In this document: positions 9,283-18,251 of the stretch, piece by piece
How the letters are laid out: every line of letters starts with the position of its first letter
Position numbering within the stretch: the stretch's first letter is position 1
DNA from: Flavobacterium daejeonense DSM 17708
Lineage (GTDB): Bacteria > Bacteroidota > Bacteroidia > Flavobacteriales > Flavobacteriaceae
DNA: 64,000 nt
Direction: 5' to 3'
Assembly (NCBI RefSeq): GCF_000425425.1
Contig: NZ_AUDK01000002.1
Coordinates: 124,001 to 188,000 of the forward strand
The notes under the pieces: model-generated
The model's input: only the letters and a program-made list of their open reading frames with translations
What the model was told of the DNA's origin: nothing
Databases searched by the model: none
Translations under genes and position numbers: made by a program

Positions 9283-12200
9283 ATGCATAAAATTTGTATT
9301 GTTTGGGCAGTTTTATTATGCAGTTTTGTATCCTTGGCTCAGGTAAATCAGCCGGCTCAGGACACAACTAAAGCAACCTATTCTTTAGGGAAAGTTCAGA
9401 TGAAAGACCCAAAGAGTATCTTGTCGGCTTATACTTATGATCCTAAAACAGATCGTTATATCTATACGAATTCGGTTGACGGATTTTCAATAAAGTATCC
9501 CGTTATTCTAACGCCAAAAGAATATGAAAATTTGGTTTTGAAAGAATCAATGAAGGATTATTTCAAAAAAAAATCGGATGCTATTGACGGGAAAAAAGAA
9601 GGAAGTGAAGCCGCTAAAAAAGATTTGTTGCCCAGATATTACGTGAATTCAGGTTTGTTTGAATCTATTTTTGGAAGTAATACCATAGATGTAAAACCAA
9701 CGGGTTCGGTAGAAATGGATATGGGAGCCCGATTTACTAAACAGGATAATCCTTCGTTTTCGCCAAGAAACAGAACCAATCTGGCTTTTGATTTTGACCA
9801 AAGAATTAGTATGAGTCTGATGGGGAAAGTGGGAACCCGATTGAGTGTTAATGCTAATTATGATACGCAGTCTTCTTTTGCTTTTCAAAATCTGTTAAAA
9901 TTAGAATATGCGCCAACAGAAGATGATATTATTCAAAAAATTGAAGTTGGAAATGTAAGTATGCCTTTAAACAGTTCCCTGATTAGAGGAGCGCAGAGTT
10001 TATTTGGGGTGAAGGCGCAGTTGCAATTTGGAAAAACAACGGTTACCGGAGTTTTCTCCGAGCAAAAATCGCAAACAAAAACGGTTGTTTCTCAAGGTGG
10101 AGGAACTATTCAGGATTTTGATTTATTTGCCTTGGATTATGATAATGACCGACACTTCTTTTTATCACAATATTTTAGAAACCGATACGATGTGGCTTTA
10201 AAAAGTTATCCTTTTATTGACAGTCGGGTGCAAATTACCCGAATTGAAGTTTGGGTAACTAACAAGCAAACACGTTTGAATACCACTTCTAATAACCTTA
10301 GAAATGTAATTGCGCTGCAGGATTTAGGAGAATCACAATTAAACGGACTAGATGATAATGAAGTAGTGGTTTTAAATCCTTCCACAGGAATGTTTAATGT
10401 TCCTGCTGATACTCCGTCAGATAATGCCAATAATAAATTTGATCCGTCTAAAATTGGTCAGGCAGATGGTTATCTGACAACTTCCATTCGTGAAATGGCT
10501 ACGGCAGCATCGGGTTTTAAAGTGTCAGTAACCGAAGGACAGGATTATTCCAAACTGGAAAATGCCCGCAAATTAACAACCAATGAATTTACTTACCACC
10601 CGCAATTAGGATATATTTCGTTGCAGCAAAGGTTATCCAATGATGAGATTTTAGCGGTGGCTTATGAATATACCATCGGAGACAAAGTATATCAGGTAGG
10701 TGAATTTGGAAATGACGGCGTTGATGCTACTTTAGTAACCGGAACTCCTCAAAGTACACAGGCGGTGGTTACCCAAAGTTTGATTTTGAAAATGTTGAAA
10801 AGTAATTTGACCAATGTTTCTAATCCGGTGTGGAACCTGATGATGAAAAACATTTATCAAATTCCGGGTGCTTACCAAATTAAACAGGAAGATTTTAGAT
10901 TTAACATTCTTTATACCGATCCTTCACCGTTAAATTACATTACTCCGGTAGCCGGAAATCCTTTTCCGGTAAATCCTTCTCCGGATGATAAAGTAGCTGA
11001 AACTCCTTTGTTGAATGTATTCAATTTGGATAAATTAAATTATAACAACGACCGTCAGGCTGGCGGAGACGGTTTCTTTGATTTTGTTTCGGGATTAACT
11101 ATGGACACTCAAAACGGGCGAATTATTTTTACCACTAAAGAGCCTTTTGGGGAGTTGTTATTTAAAAAATTATCTAATAATGCCGGTGAAGATTATGCTA
11201 ATGCTTCCACGTATAATACAAACCAAAGCAAGTATGTTTTTACAGCAATGTATCGAAAAACACAGGCGAAAGCTTTAGAAGATAGTGATAAAAATAAATT
11301 TCTTTTACGAGGAAAATATAAATCATCTGCCGGCGACGGAATCCCGATTGGAGCTTATAACGTGCCACAAGGTTCTGTGGTGGTTACAGCAGGAGGAAGA
11401 GTTTTAGTTGAAGGTGTAGATTATAGCGTGAATTATCGATTGGGGCGTGTTCAGATTTTGGATCCTTCCCTGCAGGCATCTAACACGCCGATTAATGTTT
11501 CTTTGGAAAACAATACCGTTTTTGGTCAGCAAACCAGAAGATTTATGGGGGTAAATGTTGAACATAAATTTTCGGATAACTTTACCTTGGGTGGAACCTT
11601 TTTGAAAATGACCGAAAAACCATTTACTCAAAAATCCAATTATGGTCAGGAATCGGTTAATAATACCATTTTTGGGTTTAATACTAATTTCTCTGCCGAA
11701 GTTCCTTTCTTTACCAGATTAGTAAATATGTTGCCTAACGTAGATACCGATGTGCCGTCTAATTTATCGGTTAGAGGAGAAGTTGCTTTCCTAAAACCGG
11801 GAACTTCTAAAGCCGACCAGTTTCAGGGGGAATCAACTTTGTATGTTGACGATTTTGAAGGTTCTCAGTCCACGATCGATATGCGTTCGGCTTATTCCTG
11901 GAGTTTGGCTTCAACACCTGAAAATAATACGAACAGTACGTATAATTTTAATGCTTCGGCAAATGATTTAAGTTATGGTTTTAAAAGAGCCAAATTGGCT
12001 TGGTACACCATCGATCCGATTTTTTATGTTCAAAGACCATCGGGAATTTCAAATGATGATATTTCGTTAAACGCTACCAGAAGGATTTATAGTGAAGAAT
12101 TGTATCCTAATCTGGATATTGCGCAAGGGCAAACACAGGTAATTAACACCTTGGATTTGTCTTATTTTCCATCCGAAAGAGGACCGTATAACAATAATTC

Positions 12201-15200
12201 CAGTTTTAATTTGACTCCCAAAGAAAATTACGGAGGGATTATGCGTTCCATCAGTTCCACGAATTTCGAACAGGGGAATGTGGAGTACATCCAGTTATGG
12301 GTTTTAGATCCTTATGTAGGTAATGGAAAATCAGACGCAACAAATACTGGTAAAATTTATTTTAATCTGGGTGAAATTTCAGAAGATATTTTAAAAGACG
12401 GAAGAAAACAATACGAAAACGGATTAGGTCCGGATCAGATTATGACTAATCCAAGACCAGTTTGGGGAGATGTTCCGGCTTCGCAATCGTTGATTTATGC
12501 TTTTGATGCCGATGCCAATAACAGAAAAAATCAGGATGTTGGTTTGGATGGTTTGACTAATAATGATGAGGCGGCGGTTTATACTAATTTTGCCGGCGAA
12601 TCTGATCCTGCAGCCGATGATTATACCTATTATTTGAATACTTCCGGAGGTGTTAAAGAGCGCTATAAAAATTATAATGGTGTAGATGGTAATTCGGCTG
12701 TTGATATAAACGATCCTAACCGTGGTGCTACTACCGTTCCGGATGTAGAAGACATCAACAGGGATAATACGATGAATACGATCAATGCTTATTATGAATA
12801 CAGCATTGAAGTTAGACCCGATATGAAAGTGGGTGAAAATTATATTACTGATATTAGAGAAACCACCGTGCCATTACCCAATGGAGGGACAACAGATGCC
12901 CGATGGATTCAGTTTAAAATTCCGGTTTCTCAGCCGGAGAATACCATTGGAAACATTAGTGATTTTAGATCTGTTCGTTTTATGCGAATGTTCATGACCG
13001 GATTTGAGAATGAAGTTACAGTACGTTTTGGTGCTTTGGATTTGGTTCGCGGCGAGTGGAGAAGATATACCACAACTCTGGATCCTAATGATACCAATGT
13101 AGATGATGATAACACCGAATTAGACATTACCGCGGTTAATATTCAGGAAAATGACGAAAGATGTCCGGTAAATTATGTTACTCCTCCGGGCGTTATCCGC
13201 GAGCAGTTGTATAACAATAATACGCTGATTAATCAAAACGAACAATCCTTATCGTTAAGAGTTAGCGGAGACGGTTTAGAAACAGAAGATTCCAGAGCGG
13301 TTTTCAAAAATGTGAGTGTCGATATGCGTCAGTTTAAAAGACTGAAAATGTTTTTACATGCTGAATCGTTAAAAGGGGAGATTCCGTTAACAGATGACCA
13401 AATGGTTGGATTTATTCGTTTTGGTAATGATTTTACGCAAAACTTCTACCAAATTGAGATTCCGTTAAAAGTTACCGCTACAACGGACGGTAATTGTAAA
13501 TATACCGCCAGTGAAGTTTGGCCGGATGCCAATGAAATTGACTTGGCTTTGTCATTGCTTACCAAATTAAAAATCGAATCCATGAGCGTGGATGCAAGCA
13601 CTTTGCCATTGGACGGAATTTATTATAAAAATGAAGATGAACTGGATGGAGATTTGGCTAATAAAGTTAACAAACTAAGATTAGGAATTAAAGGGAATCC
13701 TAATTTTGGAATGGTGCGTACTTTGATGGTTGGAGTAAAAAGTAATGATACGCGTCAAAAAATTAAAGGAGAAGTTTGGTTTAACGAACTTCGTTTGGCT
13801 GAAATGGACAATCATGGCGGTATGGCTGCTGTATTGAATGTGGATACTAATTTTGCCGATTTTGCTACTGTTTCCGCTACCGGAAAAATGAGTACTGTCG
13901 GTTTTGGAACTATTGAGCAAGGTCCGAATGAAAGAAGCAGAGAGGATATTCAGCAATACAATATTGTAACTAATATCAATCTAGGAAAGCTGTTGCCTAA
14001 CAGATGGGGAATTAATTTGCCGTTTAATTATAGTGTAGGCGAAGAAACCATTAAGCCTGAATACGATCCGTTTAATCAGGATATTAAATTGAAACAGCTT
14101 TTAAAAGAAACGGATGATGCCGATACTAGAGCAAATTTAAGAAACCGCGCCATTGATTATACGAAGCGTACCAGCATTAATTTTATTGGGGTGAGAAAAC
14201 AAAGAAGTGCCGAGCAAAAACCACATGTTTATGATCCGGAGAACTTTACTTTTTCGCAATCGTTTAATAAAGTGGAGCGTCATGATTATGAAATTGAAGA
14301 CTATTTAGATCAGCAGGCAAGTACAACCGTAGATTATGCTTATAGTTTTGAAAACAAACCGGTAGAGCCTTTCAAGAAAACAAAATTCATGAAGAAAAGT
14401 AGTTATTGGAAGTTGCTGAGTGATTTTAATTTTAATTATTTGCCATCTAATATTACTTTCAATACTAATATTAACCGTCAATACAATCGTCAGCAATACA
14501 GACAGGTGGATAATGTTCCCGGCTTAGAGTTGCAACCGTTGTACCGCCGAAATTTTGGTTTTAATTATAATTATGGTTTCAACTTTAATTTAACAAAATC
14601 ATTAAAATTCAGTTATGCGGCTTCAACCAATAATTTGGTTAAGAATTATTTGGATGATAGCGATCAGCCAATAGAAGATTTCTCTATTTGGGACAGCTAT
14701 TGGGATATTGGAGATCCAAACCGTCATACCCAACAAATTATTTTGAATTACGATCTTCCAATTAATAAGATTCCGTTGTTTAGTTTTGTGAAGGCAAATT
14801 ATTCTTATACGGGAGATTATAGTTGGCAAAAATCAGCTAATGCATTGTCGGAAATTGTTGTGGATGGAATGAATTATAACTTAGGGAATACAATTCAAAA
14901 TGCCCGAACTAATAATTTGAATGCCAGTTTCAACATGGATATGTTGTACAAATATTTAGGATTGTCTCCAAAAGCTAAAACTCCGGTTAGAAAAGCGCCT
15001 GCTGTTGCACCTAAACCAGGACAGAAAATTACCGCCGCTCCTAAACCTCAGGTTCAGTCTAATCCGTTTGTGGACGGATTATTAGGTGTGCTAACCAGTG
15101 TTAAAAATATTCAGATTAATTATTCGGAAAATAGCGGAACGCTCCTGCCGGGTTATACACCAAGTATTGGTTTCTTAGGTTCTTCAAGACCTTCGTTAGG

Positions 15201-16512
15201 ATTTATTTTTGGCAGTCAGGACGATGTGCGTTATGAAGCGGCTAAAAATGGTTGGCTGACCAATTATCAGGAATTTAGCCAAAATTACACGCAGGTAAGT
15301 AATAAGGTATTGCGTGCTACGGCTAATGTGGATTTGTTCCCGGATTTCAAAATTGATTTGAATATGGACCGATCGTTTTCGGAAAATTATTCTGAACAGT
15401 ACGATGTTTCAGCCGACGGAACGTACAACTCGCGTTCACCATACAATTACGGAATGTTTTCTATTTCGACAGTCTTAATCAAGACGGCTTTTTTACAAAG
15501 TGACGAAAATTCTTCGGCTGCTTTTGATGATTTTAGAAGTAACCGACTTACAGTAGCTAATAGGTTAGCTGCTGAACATCCTGAGCTTTATGCAGGAGGT
15601 ATAATTCAAAGATATGATGCAGCATCGCTTCCTGCTGAGAATCCAGCCGCAGATGAAACTGATTTGGCGAATCCTAACAATCCGGAGCGAAAAAGAATTA
15701 TTGTAAATGATGGATATCCGATAGGTTTTGGAAAAAATAATCAAGCGGTGTTGTTGCCGGCCTTTATAGCAGCTTATTCCGGAACGGATGCTTCAAAAGT
15801 TTCGACGGGTATTTTCAGAAATTTCCCGATTCCTAACTGGACGATAAAATACAATGGATTGATGCGTTATGAAACTTTTAAAAAAACTTTCAAGCGTTTT
15901 TCTTTACAACACAGTTACAGGGCTTCTTATACCATTAATCAATTCCGTTCTAATTTTGATTATGATAATGATTCGTCAGGAATGGATGATAGCGGAAATT
16001 TTTACAACAAAACACTTATTTCGAATGTCAATTTAGTGGAGCAGTTTAGTCCTTTGGTGCGATTGGATTTCGAATTGAAAAATTCCTTAAAAGTGCTTAC
16101 CGAGATTAAAAAGGACCGCGCTTTGTCGATGAGTTTTGATAATAATTTATTGACCGAAGTAAAAGGAATTGAATATATCGTAGGTTTGGGTTATCGCTTT
16201 AAAAATGTGGTTTTCTCTTCCCGATTAGCTGATAATCCTACGGGGGTTATCAAAGGAGATATTAATTTAAAAGCCGATTTGTCATATCGAAACAATCAAA
16301 CGATAGTGCGTTATTTGGATTATGATAATAACCAATTGGCTGGCGGGCAAAATTTATGGTCTTTGAAAGTAACAGCTGATTATTCGTTTAGTAAAAACCT
16401 TACGGCGATTTTCTATTATGACCATTCATTTTCAAAAGCAGTAATATCGACTTCGTATCCGATTACGAATATTCGTTCCGGATTTACACTTCGATATAAT
16501 TTTGGTAATTAA
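9283..16512 (+). CDS. sprA: Type IX secretion translocon / gliding motility protein SprA
   Basis: Giant outer-membrane beta-barrel that forms the exit pore of the type IX secretion system, needed for secretion of adhesins and gliding. The protein is 2409 residues with a signal peptide ending near QVNQ. Family signs are the very long repeated beta-strand pattern, the plug region around VDDFEGSQSTIDMRS (near residue 860), several SprA-type segments ending in paired aromatic residues, and a last strand GFTLRYNFGN typical of outer-membrane insertion. A Pro/Ala/Lys-rich stretch (KTPVRKAPAVAPKPGQK) lies near residue 1905-1925. The setting maeB-ruvA-sprA-gcvH supports the call. The frame is intact. 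Confidence 0.97.
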   Translation: MHKICIVWAVLLCSFVSLAQVNQPAQDTTKATYSLGKVQMKDPKSILSAYTYDPKTDRYIYTNSVDGFSIKYPVILTPKEYENLVLKESMKDYFKKKSDAIDGKKEGSEAAKKDLLPRYYVNSGLFESIFGSNTIDVKPTGSVEMDMGARFTKQDNPSFSPRNRTNLAFDFDQRISMSLMGKVGTRLSVNANYDTQSSFAFQNLLKLEYAPTEDDIIQKIEVGNVSMPLNSSLIRGAQSLFGVKAQLQFGKTTVTGVFSEQKSQTKTVVSQGGGTIQDFDLFALDYDNDRHFFLSQYFRNRYDVALKSYPFIDSRVQITRIEVWVTNKQTRLNTTSNNLRNVIALQDLGESQLNGLDDNEVVVLNPSTGMFNVPADTPSDNANNKFDPSKIGQADGYLTTSIREMATAASGFKVSVTEGQDYSKLENARKLTTNEFTYHPQLGYISLQQRLSNDEILAVAYEYTIGDKVYQVGEFGNDGVDATLVTGTPQSTQAVVTQSLILKMLKSNLTNVSNPVWNLMMKNIYQIPGAYQIKQEDFRFNILYTDPSPLNYITPVAGNPFPVNPSPDDKVAETPLLNVFNLDKLNYNNDRQAGGDGFFDFVSGLTMDTQNGRIIFTTKEPFGELLFKKLSNNAGEDYANASTYNTNQSKYVFTAMYRKTQAKALEDSDKNKFLLRGKYKSSAGDGIPIGAYNVPQGSVVVTAGGRVLVEGVDYSVNYRLGRVQILDPSLQASNTPINVSLENNTVFGQQTRRFMGVNVEHKFSDNFTLGGTFLKMTEKPFTQKSNYGQESVNNTIFGFNTNFSAEVPFFTRLVNMLPNVDTDVPSNLSVRGEVAFLKPGTSKADQFQGESTLYVDDFEGSQSTIDMRSAYSWSLASTPENNTNSTYNFNASANDLSYGFKRAKLAWYTIDPIFYVQRPSGISNDDISLNATRRIYSEELYPNLDIAQGQTQVINTLDLSYFPSERGPYNNNSSFNLTPKENYGGIMRSISSTNFEQGNVEYIQLWVLDPYVGNGKSDATNTGKIYFNLGEISEDILKDGRKQYENGLGPDQIMTNPRPVWGDVPASQSLIYAFDADANNRKNQDVGLDGLTNNDEAAVYTNFAGESDPAADDYTYYLNTSGGVKERYKNYNGVDGNSAVDINDPNRGATTVPDVEDINRDNTMNTINAYYEYSIEVRPDMKVGENYITDIRETTVPLPNGGTTDARWIQFKIPVSQPENTIGNISDFRSVRFMRMFMTGFENEVTVRFGALDLVRGEWRRYTTTLDPNDTNVDDDNTELDITAVNIQENDERCPVNYVTPPGVIREQLYNNNTLINQNEQSLSLRVSGDGLETEDSRAVFKNVSVDMRQFKRLKMFLHAESLKGEIPLTDDQMVGFIRFGNDFTQNFYQIEIPLKVTATTDGNCKYTASEVWPDANEIDLALSLLTKLKIESMSVDASTLPLDGIYYKNEDELDGDLANKVNKLRLGIKGNPNFGMVRTLMVGVKSNDTRQKIKGEVWFNELRLAEMDNHGGMAAVLNVDTNFADFATVSATGKMSTVGFGTIEQGPNERSREDIQQYNIVTNINLGKLLPNRWGINLPFNYSVGEETIKPEYDPFNQDIKLKQLLKETDDADTRANLRNRAIDYTKRTSINFIGVRKQRSAEQKPHVYDPENFTFSQSFNKVERHDYEIEDYLDQQASTTVDYAYSFENKPVEPFKKTKFMKKSSYWKLLSDFNFNYLPSNITFNTNINRQYNRQQYRQVDNVPGLELQPLYRRNFGFNYNYGFNFNLTKSLKFSYAASTNNLVKNYLDDSDQPIEDFSIWDSYWDIGDPNRHTQQIILNYDLPINKIPLFSFVKANYSYTGDYSWQKSANALSEIVVDGMNYNLGNTIQNARTNNLNASFNMDMLYKYLGLSPKAKTPVRKAPAVAPKPGQKITAAPKPQVQSNPFVDGLLGVLTSVKNIQINYSENSGTLLPGYTPSIGFLGSSRPSLGFIFGSQDDVRYEAAKNGWLTNYQEFSQNYTQVSNKVLRATANVDLFPDFKIDLNMDRSFSENYSEQYDVSADGTYNSRSPYNYGMFSISTVLIKTAFLQSDENSSAAFDDFRSNRLTVANRLAAEHPELYAGGIIQRYDAASLPAENPAADETDLANPNNPERKRIIVNDGYPIGFGKNNQAVLLPAFIAAYSGTDASKVSTGIFRNFPIPNWTIKYNGLMRYETFKKTFKRFSLQHSYRASYTINQFRSNFDYDNDSSGMDDSGNFYNKTLISNVNLVEQFSPLVRLDFELKNSLKVLTEIKKDRALSMSFDNNLLTEVKGIEYIVGLGYRFKNVVFSSRLADNPTGVIKGDINLKADLSYRNNQTIVRYLDYDNNQLAGGQNLWSLKVTADYSFSKNLTAIFYYDHSFSKAVISTSYPITNIRSGFTLRYNFGN

Positions 16513-16549
16513 TTTGTGAAATCTACATATAATTTAAGTTGAAGATTGT

Positions 16550-16557
16550 TACATTTG
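16550..16557 (+). promoter_or_regulatory. -7 box TACATTTG of gcvH
   Basis: Exact TAnnTTTG match, 37 bases before the gcvH ATG, implying a short leader. No convincing -33 TTTG was found at the expected distance. Confidence 0.55.
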
Positions 16558-16594
16558 CCAAAAAAATAAATTTCATATTTCAAATACTATTATT

Positions 16595-16975
16595 ATGAGC
16601 ATACCAGCAGATTTAAAGTACACTAAAGACCACGAATGGGTAAGTTTAGACGGAGATATTGCAACAGTTGGAATTACACATTTTGCCCAAAAAGAGTTGG
16701 GTGATATTGTTTATGTAGAAGTAGAAACTTTAGATCAAACTCTTGATAAAGATGAAGTTTTTGGTACTGTAGAAGCTGTTAAAACGGTTTCGGATTTGTT
16801 TTTACCTTTATCTGGCGAAATCATTGAATTTAACACAGGTTTGGAAGATGCACCTGAATTAGTGAATTCTGATCCTTACGGAGAAGGTTGGATGATTAAA
16901 GTGAAAGTTTCAGATTTAGCTGAATTTGATACTTTGTTAGACAGCGAAGGTTATAAAGCGTTGATTGGTGCTTAA
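16595..16975 (+). CDS. gcvH: Glycine cleavage system H protein
   Basis: Small lipoyl carrier that shuttles the aminomethyl group between the P, T and L proteins of glycine cleavage. The 126 residues match the family, with the lipoylation lysine K63 in VEAVKTVS and the typical KYTKDHEWV start and [10 protein letters not shown] end. The other gcv genes are not in the window. The VanZ-like gene downstream overlaps its last 11 bases, so the two are probably translated from one message. Confidence 0.98.
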   Translation: MSIPADLKYTKDHEWVSLDGDIATVGITHFAQKELGDIVYVEVETLDQTLDKDEVFGTVEAVKTVSDLFLPLSGEIIEFNTGLEDAPELVNSDPYGEGWMIKVKVSDLAEFDTLLDSEGYKALIGA

Positions 16976-17345
16976 GAAAATTTGCTTGGGAGCAGCACTC
17001 GCCTGGACAGGGAATATTATTTATCTCTGTTTGATAAAAGCCAGTGAACTTCCTCAAATAACGATTCCTTATATAGACAAGTACGTTCATGCTATTTTCC
17101 ATTTTGTATTTAGTTTATTGTGGTTTTATGCTTTTCGTTTTTCATTCAAAATGGTTCATCGTGTAAAATTATTAAGTATCGTTTTTGTAATGTCTTTGGT
17201 TTTCGGAATTGCAATTGAGCTTTTTCAAACCTATTTAATGGTAACCCGAAACGGAGATGCAGTTGATGTTTTGGCAAATTCTACCGGAGCATTACTGGCA
17301 ATTTTAACCATACAGATTTTGAATAAAAAATTCAATTGTAAATAA
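16965..17345 (+). CDS. VanZ-like family membrane protein
   Basis: Small inner-membrane protein of 126 residues with about four hydrophobic segments (5-22, 38-58, 65-85, 95-118). The VanZ-like pattern is seen in [13 protein letters not shown] and GIAIELFQ, with conserved charged residues inside membrane segments. The start is non-ATG: TTG at 16965 or GTG at 16968, both inside the end of gcvH, giving an overlap of about 11 bases. Function is unknown; the name derives from a teicoplanin resistance gene, but single VanZ-like proteins next to gcvH are common in flavobacteria and there is no van cluster here. Confidence 0.85.
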   Translation: MVLKKICLGAALAWTGNIIYLCLIKASELPQITIPYIDKYVHAIFHFVFSLLWFYAFRFSFKMVHRVKLLSIVFVMSLVFGIAIELFQTYLMVTRNGDAVDVLANSTGALLAILTIQILNKKFNCK

Positions 17346-17347
17346 AG

Positions 17348-17373
17348 AAATCCTGCTTCGGCGGGATTTTTTT
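17348..17373 (+). terminator. Terminator after the VanZ-like gene
   Basis: AAATCCTGC pairs with GCGGGATTT (one T-G pair) around a TTCG tetraloop, followed by T residues. Confidence 0.9.
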
Positions 17374-17455
17374 ATTGATAACTTTGTTTTCGTCATTCAG
17401 TTGCATTTGATTTCATCAAAAAGAACAGAACAGGAATCCATTTAAAATTTAAATG

Positions 17456-17463
17456 TATTTTTG
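17456..17463 (+). promoter_or_regulatory. -7 box TATTTTTG of deoC
   Basis: Exact TAnnTTTG match, 27 bases before the deoC ATG. No clear -33 element. Confidence 0.5.
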
Positions 17464-17490
17464 TGTAAACACCAACCTAAAAGCTGAAGT

Positions 17491-18234
17491 ATGGATATCA
17501 GGTCGTATATAGATTCTACGTATTTAAAAACGTTTTCACAATCCGGACTAAATGAGGAACGAAATCAGGAAGTCGTAGCAACTTTGGTTGAAGAAGCCAT
17601 TAGGGAAAGCTTTAAGTTGGTGATGATTCGACCCGAAATGGTGTCATTGGCTAAGCAAATGATTGTGAATGCGGCTTCGAATGTAAAAGTGGGAACGGTG
17701 ATTGATTTTCCGGAAGGAAATGCAACTATTGAAGTAAAATTAAAAGAGGCTGCTCAGGCTATTGCCGACGGTGCTGACGAATTGGATTTTGTTTGTAATT
17801 ACGAAGCTTTTAAAAACGGAGCTGTCGATTTAGTCAAAGGCGAAATTTTGAGAGGGACTCAACTGGCTTTGACCAATCATAAAATTATAAAATGGATTAT
17901 CGAAGTAGCAGCGCTGACCGATAAACAAATTATTCAGCTTTCTGCTTTGATTAAAAATGTGGTTATGGCTCATTTTAAAGAAGCTGATTATTCGGCTGTT
18001 TTTGTGAAATCTTCTACAGGATTTTATAAAATGCCTAATAATGAACCTAACGGAGCGACTAAAGAAGCGATTATAATGATGTTAGAAAATGCTTCGCCAC
18101 TTCCGGTAAAAGCAGCCGGAGGCGTTCGTACTTATGAAGAGGCGGAGGCGATGATTAAACTGGGTGTTAAACGTATCGGGACTTCATCGGCTTTAGCAAT
18201 TGTTAACGGAGGAAAAGTGCAAAAAGGATATTAA
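17491..18234 (+). CDS. deoC: Deoxyribose-phosphate aldolase
   Basis: Splits 2-deoxyribose 5-phosphate to glyceraldehyde 3-phosphate and acetaldehyde in deoxynucleoside breakdown. The 247-residue TIM barrel carries the Schiff-base lysine K173 in FVKSSTGF, the second lysine in VKAAGGVRTYEEA, and the DFPEGN and DELDFVCN signatures. The barrel protein gene downstream begins 17 bases later and is probably cotranscribed. No other deo genes are present. Confidence 0.95.
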   Translation: MDIRSYIDSTYLKTFSQSGLNEERNQEVVATLVEEAIRESFKLVMIRPEMVSLAKQMIVNAASNVKVGTVIDFPEGNATIEVKLKEAAQAIADGADELDFVCNYEAFKNGAVDLVKGEILRGTQLALTNHKIIKWIIEVAALTDKQIIQLSALIKNVVMAHFKEADYSAVFVKSSTGFYKMPNNEPNGATKEAIIMMLENASPLPVKAAGGVRTYEEAEAMIKLGVKRIGTSSALAIVNGGKVQKGY

Positions 18235-18251
18235 GATTTAGATTAAAATAT

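Noticed and set aside
9283..16512. Possible split or frameshift in the very long sprA gene
   Set aside because: The frame is open from start to stop over 2409 residues and the end has the normal closing strand.
16965..17345. VanZ-like gene as glycopeptide resistance
   Set aside because: No other van genes are present and the gene overlaps gcvH, a housekeeping context.
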